From Planctomycetota bacterium (lineage in GTDB: Bacteria; Planctomycetota; Phycisphaerae; Sedimentisphaerales; Anaerobacaceae), in the NCBI GenBank assembly GCA_017885385.1, contig JAFNGF010000385.1, positions 1,927 to 14,282 on the forward strand: a stretch of DNA of 12,356 nucleotides, written 5' to 3'. Within the stretch, counting starts at the first letter, position 1. Each line of letters opens with the position of its first letter. Shown piece after piece: positions 6,498 to 12,356 of the stretch. Position numbers and translations under genes: made by a program. A model generated the notes under the pieces. It was not told the DNA's origin. It searched no databases and worked only from the letters and a program-made list of their open reading frames with translations.

Positions 6498-7482
6498 TAT
6501 GTGCCAGACAACCAGCGATCAAAGCAGTCAGCTTCTGACCCACCAGGTCGACATCGTATTCGCGGGCAAGCTCCATGCCGGCCTTGCCCATCCTCTGTCT
6601 GAGTATAGGGTCCTCAATCAGCCGACATAGCTTGTCGATCCACTCGTCGGCGTCTCGGGCGAGAAACCCGGTAACATTATCCTGCAAGTATTCAGAATTG
6701 GTCCCGACCGGTGCGGCGACTACTGGTAAACCAGCAGCGGAATACTCCAGGACCTTAAAACTGCACTTACCCCTGGTAAACCGGTTGTCGGGCAGCGGTG
6801 CAAGCCCAATGTCACTTGTGGCAAGGTCGATGCCGCGAGTATCGACAGACCACTTGCGTTTTTCAACAGGCATATTTTTCAACTCAAGGAAATCATCACA
6901 TACTATTCGCAGAATAACCCTATCGAATCGCGTCCCGATTTCTTCAAGCGCAGGCCTAATTTCCTCAAGATACCCGAGCGTGCTCTTGCTGCCTATCCAG
7001 ACAAGGCGAATTTTATCATCAATCCTGGCTGGATTATCAACCTTATAGTCACTGACTTTCAGGCCGATGGGAAGAACCTCAACATTAGAATTGAACCGTC
7101 GTGCGTGCTCAGCCAGGTAAGAGCTGCCGGCTATCACCATATCCGCCAGCTTGACGGATCTTCGCCAAGGTTGGAAGTAAGACCTGCTATCACGCTCGGG
7201 CGTTTTATCGCTATACATTATTGCATCATCAAAATTGTAGATGAGCTTTTTGCTGTATCGGCGCAACCAAAAAGCGTCGAGCAAGTTCAGCTTCTTTTTG
7301 TGCAGGAAAACACCGTCGAAATCCGATGCCCGCTTAAACAGCCTTCGACGCGCCAAGAGGCCGGGCGGTAATTTAGCAACCTCGCACCGGATACCGTTAC
7401 GACGCAAAATATCGCAGTAGGCCCCAATCCGCTGCCGAAAGCTAGCCCGATCAGGATTATTTGTCAGAATAAGTAAATTCAC
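6472..7482 (-). CDS. Glycosyltransferase family 4 (GT-B fold)
   Basis: This 336-residue protein is a GT-B glycosyltransferase. The N-terminal acceptor domain starts LLILTNNPDRASFRQRIG (3-20) and includes IYNFDDAIM (81-89). The C-terminal donor domain begins near RLVWIGS (159-165) and carries GLAPLPDNRFTRGKCSFK (226-243) then VLEYSAAGLPVVAAPVG (244-260), whose glutamate (E246) and glycine-rich segment are typical of GT4 donor sites; the tail holds REYDV. The start is a GTG whose first bases overlap the TGA of the GT2 gene (7479-7482), a 4-base overlap pointing to translational coupling. It probably adds one sugar of the repeat or oligosaccharide at the cytoplasmic membrane face. A broken relative of its N-terminus lies at 5705-5832. 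Confidence 0.85.
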   Translation of the reverse strand: MNLLILTNNPDRASFRQRIGAYCDILRRNGIRCEVAKLPPGLLARRRLFKRASDFDGVFLHKKKLNLLDAFWLRRYSKKLIYNFDDAIMYSDKTPERDSRSYFQPWRRSVKLADMVIAGSSYLAEHARRFNSNVEVLPIGLKVSDYKVDNPARIDDKIRLVWIGSKSTLGYLEEIRPALEEIGTRFDRVILRIVCDDFLELKNMPVEKRKWSVDTRGIDLATSDIGLAPLPDNRFTRGKCSFKVLEYSAAGLPVVAAPVGTNSEYLQDNVTGFLARDADEWIDKLCRLIEDPILRQRMGKAGMELAREYDVDLVGQKLTALIAGCLAHNGRKLYER

Positions 7483-8543
7483 CGCTTCAGAAGATCCTTG
7501 AAACTTGAAATTAGCGATTTTCCTTGCTTGGCCTGTAACTCTTTAACTTTAGCGATGCCGAATGAATCATACTGTCCCGTAAGCTTGATGAAATCGATAA
7601 AATGGAACCCGAACTGTGCGGCGATCTTTGCGGCCAGCTTTTCATCGGCGAGCATTTCAAAAATTACATCAAGCCCAAAAGTGTGGTGAAATTGCTTTTC
7701 AGACCGTTTCAAAGCGAGCATACCTAGTGCAAAGGGTATAAGGTCGTCATCAAATTCTTTACTGTATTCCTGGGCCTCAGGGAACATCCTGACAAAATCA
7801 TGAACATTTTTTATTTTCAGGTAGTTATTTAAAATATGCCGGTATTCCCACCAACTTCTCTTCAAAGTTTCGGGTTTGCTGGCGCTAATGTTGGCTTTGT
7901 TGCTACGAAGGCGAAACTTAATCAAATCTTGCTGTATTATATGTATCTCATATTTCATGCACAGCCTAATCCAGAAATCAAGATCAGGTAGCTGAGCTAA
8001 CCGTTTGTCCAGATAACCTACCTCTTCATAGCATTCTCGCCGAATCAGAACGGTTGGGTGGCATAAACAGTTGCCTTGGTAGAAAAAATGGTTTAGCCAT
8101 TCATATCGCGATCGGTTTTCCTGTTTAAAGATACGGTGGTAAGAGTGTTTTTTGCCTGACCAAGGTCGGCCGTTTTCATCTACAATCTGGGCGTGCCCAA
8201 AGACAGCTCCAATTTGAGGGTGTTCATCGAGGAAACCAACTTGTTTTTCAAGTTTAAAAGGCAAAAAAGTATCATCTGAGTTCAAAACTGCAATGTATTG
8301 GCCGTTAGCCTCGTCAAGGCAGTTTCTTATCGCTACACATGCTCCTTGATTATCTGTGAAACAAAACAATTTTATTCTTGGGTCAGAAAATCTCTTAATT
8401 TCTCCCACTGTTTGGTCAATAGAACCATCATCAGTAATTACAATCTCAAAGTCCTGGAAGGTCTGGTCCAGCACGCTCTGTATGACCTCGGCAACGTATT
8501 TTTCGTGATTATATGAGGGAATGATCACACTGACTCTGGGCAT
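7479..8543 (-). CDS. Glycosyltransferase family 2 (GT-A fold)
   Basis: This 354-residue protein begins with a standard GT2 domain: VSVIIPSYNHEKYV (4-17), the nucleotide-binding TDDGS (37-41), and the metal-binding NSDD (88-91, a DXD-type motif), followed by GAVFGHAQIVD and the PTVLIRRE acceptor-side segment. A C-terminal region of about 120 residues (from about 235) is mostly helical and charged and I recognise no domain in it. ATG at 8543 lies 13 bases after the aminotransferase stop, with AAGGGTG as the ribosome site. It transfers an unknown sugar from a nucleotide donor to a lipid-linked acceptor. The base composition is clearly more AT-rich than in the downstream GT4 gene. Confidence 0.9.
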   Translation of the reverse strand: MPRVSVIIPSYNHEKYVAEVIQSVLDQTFQDFEIVITDDGSIDQTVGEIKRFSDPRIKLFCFTDNQGACVAIRNCLDEANGQYIAVLNSDDTFLPFKLEKQVGFLDEHPQIGAVFGHAQIVDENGRPWSGKKHSYHRIFKQENRSRYEWLNHFFYQGNCLCHPTVLIRRECYEEVGYLDKRLAQLPDLDFWIRLCMKYEIHIIQQDLIKFRLRSNKANISASKPETLKRSWWEYRHILNNYLKIKNVHDFVRMFPEAQEYSKEFDDDLIPFALGMLALKRSEKQFHHTFGLDVIFEMLADEKLAAKIAAQFGFHFIDFIKLTGQYDSFGIAKVKELQAKQGKSLISSFKDLLKR

Positions 8544-8556
8544 GTCGTCACACCCT

Positions 8557-9726
8557 TTATTGCCTGAAAGCTTTTAGGATGTTACAAATTCGTTCTATAT
8601 CGTTGATCGTGAGATCTCCGTATAACGGCATACATAAAACATCTCTTGCAACCTTGTTCGCAACGGGCAAATTAGAGGGTGCTGCAGACGTTATGTGACG
8701 GTAGCATGGGTAATCACTACACAGCGGAAAGAAATACTTTCTGGTAAATATGTTATATTCCTTAAATTTCTCGTAGATAAAGTCTCGCGAACAGCCGAAA
8801 ACCCTGCTGTCTACACGAATTACAAAGTACTGATAATTGCTTTTTGCGCTGGGTGGGGTTGTCAAAAAGGTAATACCGTCGACATCTTTTAGAAAATGTT
8901 GATAAGCAGCAACAAGACTTTTCCGTTTCTTAATTTCTTCATCGATATAGTTTAGATTTACAAGCCCGAGAATGGCCTGGATCTCGTTCATTTTGCCATT
9001 GATGCCGGGCATTACCACTTCCTCTTCATTCTTAATACCGAAGTTTTTTAGGAAATCTATTCTATCTTTCAGGTTTGCATCTTTAAAAACGAGAGCCCCT
9101 CCTTCAGCGGTATGAAAAACCTTGGTTGCGTGAAAACTCATCATGGAAATGTCGCCGAAGTTACCTATGCCAATACCATCAACTTCAACTGCAAAAGCAT
9201 GTGCGGCGTCATAAATAACCCTTAACCCATAACGATCAGCTATGTTATGGATTCCCATAGTATCGCAAGGTGTTCCGAATACGTGAACCGCCAATATCGC
9301 TGTTGTTTGAGGCGTGATTAATGATTCTATCTTACTTGCATCTATATTCATTGTTATAGGATCGATGTCACAAAATATCGGTTTTATGTTGTTCCAAGCT
9401 AATACATGCGGTGTTGCAGGAAAAGTAAAAGGTGTGGTGATGACCTCTCCTGAAAGGCGAAGACATTGACATGCAACTATAAGACCAATCGTACCATTAT
9501 TAAACAGGGAAAGATAAGGCACCCCCAGCTTTGATTGCAGTGCTTTCTCCAGAGCCATATGCTGGGGGCCATTGTTCGTTAGCCAACCGGAGGCCCAGAC
9601 CTCCTCGAGTTTTTCGGTGACCTCCTTTAGATTTGGCAGAAGAGGACGGGTAATGTAAATCGGCTTATCAAATGGTTTAAGACCCGCCGTAACCTTGCTT
9701 GTTCCGTTCTTCAAGATATTTTGCAT
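8557..9726 (-). CDS. DegT/DnrJ/EryC1 sugar aminotransferase, VioA-like
   Basis: This 389-residue PLP enzyme belongs to the DegT/DnrJ/EryC1/StrS family, which aminates keto sugars bound to nucleotides. The PLP-binding lysine is K202 in SFHATKVFHTAEGG; D173 in YDAAHAF would contact the PLP nitrogen; the substrate-entry segment is GWLTNNGPQ (47-55) and FNNGTIGLI (75-83); PGINGKMNEIQA (240-251) is the family segment. The TNNGP, FNNGT and SFHATK spellings are those I associate with VioA (dTDP-4-amino-4,6-dideoxyglucose transaminase), and an acyltransferase resembling VioB lies directly upstream, so I infer dTDP-viosamine synthesis. Other 3- or 4-amino sugars remain possible. The ATG at 9726 overlaps the acyltransferase by 50 bases; GGAG lies 12 bases ahead. 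The dTDP-glucose dehydratase it would need is not in the window. Confidence 0.88.
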   Translation of the reverse strand: MQNILKNGTSKVTAGLKPFDKPIYITRPLLPNLKEVTEKLEEVWASGWLTNNGPQHMALEKALQSKLGVPYLSLFNNGTIGLIVACQCLRLSGEVITTPFTFPATPHVLAWNNIKPIFCDIDPITMNIDASKIESLITPQTTAILAVHVFGTPCDTMGIHNIADRYGLRVIYDAAHAFAVEVDGIGIGNFGDISMMSFHATKVFHTAEGGALVFKDANLKDRIDFLKNFGIKNEEEVVMPGINGKMNEIQAILGLVNLNYIDEEIKKRKSLVAAYQHFLKDVDGITFLTTPPSAKSNYQYFVIRVDSRVFGCSRDFIYEKFKEYNIFTRKYFFPLCSDYPCYRHITSAAPSNLPVANKVARDVLCMPLYGDLTINDIERICNILKAFRQ

Positions 9727-10222
9727 AGGTTTTCATTACTCCTTCCCTATCTCTCTCACCTATTTTTTTGTTGCTGATGTAAACTCCCCAAGGTTGCAGG
9801 TCGCGTGTAACTACTGAACAAGCACCGACCGTTGCACCCTCACCTATTCTAACACCAGGCAACACGACACTATTGGCTCCCACAATACAAAACTTACCTA
9901 TGAAGATAGGGGCTCTTTTAACATTTCTGTACCTTTCATCAAGTGTAGAATTTCCAAAACCCCAGTTTTTAAAATCGTCTGTAGCCGTTAAAATTCTACA
10001 GCCTTGTGATATAGCAGCAAAATCCGCTATTTCGAGTTCAGCCCCGCCGGTTATGGATACAAAACAGGCTATGTGAACATTGTTTCCTATTTTAATTGTA
10101 TTTTTAGCGTGAATAAGTACAAAATCATCTATGATCACGTTTGTTCCAAACTCTATATTCTCGATCCCTACAATTTTGGTATACTCAAAAGTTGTCACGC
10201 CTGGAATATTGTATTTGTCCAT
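9677..10222 (-). CDS. Hexapeptide-repeat N-acyltransferase, VioB-like
   Basis: This 181-residue left-handed beta-helix protein has hexapeptide turns from about 22 to 138, ending GKFCIVGANSVVLPGVRIG (109-127) and GACSVVTRDLQPWGVY (133-148). The LQPWG(V/I)Y ending and the TATDDF stretch (79-84) are what I recall from VioB-type enzymes that acylate the amino group of dTDP-4-amino-4,6-dideoxyglucose. The TDDF segment sits where WcaF/LacA-like enzymes have the catalytic NHD histidine; the candidate base here is H50 in NNVHIA, by analogy with amino-sugar acetyltransferases. The ATG at 10222 follows the upstream methyltransferase stop by 10 bases, with TAGGA ahead. Next to the aminotransferase this makes a two-gene amino-sugar module. 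The acyl donor is probably acetyl-CoA. Confidence 0.78.
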   Translation of the reverse strand: MDKYNIPGVTTFEYTKIVGIENIEFGTNVIIDDFVLIHAKNTIKIGNNVHIACFVSITGGAELEIADFAAISQGCRILTATDDFKNWGFGNSTLDERYRNVKRAPIFIGKFCIVGANSVVLPGVRIGEGATVGACSVVTRDLQPWGVYISNKKIGERDREGVMKTYAKYLEERNKQGYGGS

Positions 10223-10232
10223 GGTTCCAATC

Positions 10233-10820
10233 CTAACGGGCTTGTTTTACAGCTTCTATTATCAGTTTAGAATCTTTCCGTGTCTCTCTATTTGCCAATT
10301 CGGCACACATACTAACGTTCCATTCTTGTCGCAAAATTTTCCCAAAGCCAACCTCTCTTAATCTACGTTCAAGTTCTTCAGCATCATATAAATACTGATG
10401 CCCCCACTCCCTAAAACATACGTTTAACATTTCAGCTCGCGTTTGTATCCACTGGTAGTTATATGTCTCGATCCAGTCTTGGTCTTTCCAAGATGCCGAT
10501 GTATATTTTTCGACCATATAATCTAAATCTGGTGTGGCAATCCTTAAAATTCCTCCTGGTTTCAAGACTCGATAAAATTCTTTGAACATATTCTGTGCGT
10601 GGTTAATTCCGATATGTTCAATAAAGTGCTCACTGTAAATAAAATCTACCGTATTATCATAAAACCAGAGCGGTTTCGCCAGATCATGAAAGATATCAGC
10701 TTTGGAAGAATCAATATCCACATTTATCCATCCGTCAAAGTAATTTTCCCCACACCCTAGATGAAGTTTTATATCTGGGCGATTTCGTTCTTTGCGTTTT
10801 TTTAACCAATTTAGTATCAT
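10233..10820 (-). CDS. SAM-dependent methyltransferase (COG4627-like)
   Basis: This 195-residue class I methyltransferase has the SAM loop KLHLGCGEN (18-26), GWINVDID (30-37) after strand 2, VDFIYSEHFIEHI (58-70) as motif IV, and FYRVLKPGGILRIATPDLDY (82-101). It is clearly related in layout to the methyltransferase at 5847-6497 (HIGCG / INVD / EH / RVLK-GG-LR / PD-D), though far diverged and more AT-rich. Its ATG overlaps the stop of the upstream acyltransferase by four bases (ATGA, 10817-10820), so the two are probably translationally coupled. Substrate not known; a glycan modification is likely from context. Confidence 0.82.
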   Translation of the reverse strand: MILNWLKKRKERNRPDIKLHLGCGENYFDGWINVDIDSSKADIFHDLAKPLWFYDNTVDFIYSEHFIEHIGINHAQNMFKEFYRVLKPGGILRIATPDLDYMVEKYTSASWKDQDWIETYNYQWIQTRAEMLNVCFREWGHQYLYDAEELERRLREVGFGKILRQEWNVSMCAELANRETRKDSKLIIEAVKQAR

Positions 10821-11464
10821 AAAAGTCTTTTATTAAGAAAATTTGAAAACTGATCCGTCCCCAGGCTATTTTGCTTAGGCGCGATCATTCTTGCCTGGCG
10901 TATAAACTCAACAACATTTTCAGAGACCAGTTGAGGAACTATTTTTTTTATCTCCTCATCATCCCAATTCCACCATGCAATTTGAAGAAGGTCTGAAATT
11001 TGAGTTTCTGTAAATCTATATCGAATAATTCTTGCTGGATGTCCGCCGACTATCGCATACGGCGGCACGTCTTTGGTCACAAAAGATTCCTGCGCTATAA
11101 CAGCCCCATCCCCGATTGTCACACCCTGCATTATACTTACATTCGTCGCGATCCACACGTCATTTCCAACAATTATTGGGTCATGAGGAGGCAGGCAATT
11201 TAGGGGCACATCCATTTTCCACCTTTCACGAAATGCATACGTCGTAACCCAGTTTACCATATGCTTGCCGCGGAAGATGAACTTCAGTCCAGGAGAAATA
11301 GAACAAAAACTGCCTATCTTACTGCCTTGGGCCAATTGGTTTACCAAGGGCACAGGCCCCACCATTTCCGGCTCAGGACCATAAGTATGTCTACCACGAG
11401 GGACATGAATTATTTCATCTGACTTACATTTAAAAGACTTATTTTTCTTTAAGAAGCTGAGCAT
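10817..11464 (-). CDS. Hexapeptide-repeat acetyltransferase, CatB/Vat (XAT) type
   Basis: This 215-residue protein matches the xenobiotic/antibiotic acetyltransferase branch of the hexapeptide family (CatB, Vat). The typical parts are the N-terminal YGP and IGSFCSISPG (50-59), the loop GKHMVNWVTTYAF (66-78) whose H68 corresponds to the family's catalytic histidine, VGNDVWIATNVSIMQGVTIG (99-118), then VTKDVPPYAIVGGHPARIIRYRF (129-151 region) and the C-terminal LLQIAWWNWDDE. In polysaccharide clusters such enzymes acetylate sugars rather than drugs, and I infer that here. In VWIATN an alanine stands where glycine is usual (VWIG). The ATG at 11464 has only a weak ribosome site and lies 13 bases after a small doubtful ORF. 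Confidence 0.85.
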   Translation of the reverse strand: MLSFLKKNKSFKCKSDEIIHVPRGRHTYGPEPEMVGPVPLVNQLAQGSKIGSFCSISPGLKFIFRGKHMVNWVTTYAFRERWKMDVPLNCLPPHDPIIVGNDVWIATNVSIMQGVTIGDGAVIAQESFVTKDVPPYAIVGGHPARIIRYRFTETQISDLLQIAWWNWDDEEIKKIVPQLVSENVVEFIRQARMIAPKQNSLGTDQFSNFLNKRLL

Positions 11465-11477
11465 TTTAAAAAGCTTT

Positions 11478-11678
11478 CTATATTACAATTTCCCCCAAAG
11501 GCTCTGGCATCTGCCAGTTCGGATTTTGGTCTTTTGTTTTATTAAGCAGGAAACTTTGTCCAAGTCCTACATAAAGTCGCAGATCAAACGGCCAATATTT
11601 AATAGCGCGTTTGTACAAAGTGATCGCCGCGCATCCACCGTGTGGCTCGCTCCCAAAAAGATGGCTCGCCAGGATCAT
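11478..11678 (-). CDS. Small ORF, possible C-terminal gene fragment
   Basis: A 66-residue frame overlaps the 3' end of the methyltransferase gene by 80 bases and ends 13 bases before the next start. It has no convincing ribosome site. From about residue 15 it reads AAITLYKRAIKYWPFDLRLY, followed by GLGQSFLL: a pattern of the kind seen in tetratricopeptide-like helices and in the C-terminal tails of some GT2 glycosyltransferases. The frame is open only about nine codons above the ATG. It may be the tail of a lost gene, the true end of the methyltransferase after a frameshift, or chance. I cannot decide among these, and a function should not be assigned. Confidence 0.3.
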   Translation of the reverse strand: MILASHLFGSEPHGGCAAITLYKRAIKYWPFDLRLYVGLGQSFLLNKTKDQNPNWQMPEPLGEIVI

Positions 11679-12342
11679 AAGCTGGTACCCGAGGACGCCC
11701 CATCTTCAAATCGTAGGGCTTTTCCCTGGGTCCTTTTTCAATCACGAGTACACCATCATAGTAGTGCAGCGAATCTACCGACCTTGTGAACTCGGTCACG
11801 CCGAACTTCTTTGGTTCCCTCGAATGCCATCCATGAAGCAGGTCGATGAGCTCCTTACTGTATTCCACAAATGTGCCTTTCTTGTGATAGCCGCCGCCAC
11901 ATCTTTTCCAGTAAGATGTGCACAGATCCTCGCATAAGTATAGCCCGTTTTTGTCTATATGTGGGAACAGAACCTCAAATGTGTTTATCTGTTGCTCCAT
12001 CCTATGACCGCCATCATCAATAAGGATATCAATCCTCGGAATTTCCTCGGCCAGAGATTTCAGAAACTCCCGACTCGCCTGATCACCAATGAATATCTTG
12101 ATATTTTCTTCTTGAAGTTCCTTGCAATGTGGATTGATATCCACTCCATATATCCTCGCACTCGGACCGAAGTAGTTCTTCCACATCTGCAACGAACCAC
12201 CGTGGAACACTCCAATCTCTAGCACGTGAACTTCAGTTCCTCTGAATCTTGAGAAGTGTCGGTCATAGATGTCGAAGTAGTGCTGCCACTTGTGGATAAG
12301 ATTCCCCGAATTATTGGCAAAGTATTTTTCTAAGTCGTTCAC
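11599..12342 (-). CDS. Class I SAM methyltransferase (CmcI/Methyltransf_24-like)
   Basis: This 247-residue protein has the SAM loop LEIGVFHGGS (41-50), the strand-2 acidic motif IYGVDINPHC (64-73), GDQ (87-89), and DILIDDGGH (105-113) as the active-site/metal-type segment shared with cephalosporin hydroxylase-like and macrolide O-methyltransferases. HYYDGVLVIEKGP closes the recognisable fold near residue 210; the last 35 residues (RPRVPAYDPGEPSFWERA...) are poorly conserved-looking and may be altered (see the small ORF). The start is a GTG at 12342 giving MNDLEKYF, with GGAAAA just before it; the frame stays open to the window edge, so a longer protein is not excluded. It probably methylates a glycan or precursor sugar. 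Confidence 0.8.
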   Translation of the reverse strand: MNDLEKYFANNSGNLIHKWQHYFDIYDRHFSRFRGTEVHVLEIGVFHGGSLQMWKNYFGPSARIYGVDINPHCKELQEENIKIFIGDQASREFLKSLAEEIPRIDILIDDGGHRMEQQINTFEVLFPHIDKNGLYLCEDLCTSYWKRCGGGYHKKGTFVEYSKELIDLLHGWHSREPKKFGVTEFTRSVDSLHYYDGVLVIEKGPREKPYDLKMGRPRVPAYDPGEPSFWERATRWMRGDHFVQTRY

Positions 12343-12356
12343 TTTTCCAGTTTCCC

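Noticed and set aside
1..12356. Mobile elements, CRISPR arrays, tRNA or rRNA genes
   Set aside because: No transposase or integrase motifs, no regularly spaced repeats and no tRNA-like folds were seen; the only notable repeat is the 13-mer explained by the GT4 relic.

Overview
The window comes from a diderm (Gram-negative) bacterium that makes lipid A and a decorated surface polysaccharide. Lipid A synthesis is shown by lpxD and lpxI. LpxI (old name DUF1009) replaces LpxH in Alphaproteobacteria, Planctomycetota, some deltaproteobacterial lineages and others, so this is probably not an enteric gammaproteobacterium. The GT9 / lpxD / lpxI / tandem LPS-kinase set and the moderate GC would suit a planctomycete-like (Phycisphaerae-type) genome, but that placement is a guess and nothing in the window fixes it.

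Left part, plus strand (1-4385): the 3' half of a GT9 heptosyltransferase-type gene cut by the window edge; a 342-bp non-coding gap with a near-consensus sigma70-type promoter (TTGACC, 16 bp, TATAAT at 744-771) and a small leader hairpin; then a tight run of lpxD, lpxI and a protein with two complete Kdo/heptose-kinase-like domains. Together these make, trim and probably phosphorylate the lipid A / inner-core part of LPS.

Right part, minus strand (12342 down to 4455): a convergent run of about ten polysaccharide genes read towards the lpx module. In transcription order: a class I methyltransferase, a small doubtful ORF, a CatB-type hexapeptide acyltransferase, a COG4627-type methyltransferase, a VioB-like N-acyltransferase, a VioA-like DegT aminotransferase, a GT2 glycosyltransferase, a GT4 glycosyltransferase, a second COG4627-type methyltransferase, a short frameshifted relic of a second GT4 glycosyltransferase, a WcaF-type acyltransferase and an FkbM methyltransferase. 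Many genes overlap by a few bases, as in an operon; its promoter lies beyond the right edge. The aminotransferase/acyltransferase pair probably makes an N-acylated 4-amino-4,6-dideoxyhexose, the two glycosyltransferases add sugars, and the methyl- and acyltransferases decorate them. No flippase, polymerase, ABC exporter or nucleotide-sugar dehydratase is present, so the cluster continues outside.

The most notable features are the broken second GT4 gene at 5705-5832, which shows that a glycosyltransferase has been lost from the cluster; the double-kinase protein; and an AT-rich core (about 7.5-11.6 kb) between more GC-rich flanks, with a possible gene fragment at its right edge. I see no mobile element, CRISPR array, tRNA or rRNA, and no clearly undescribed system.
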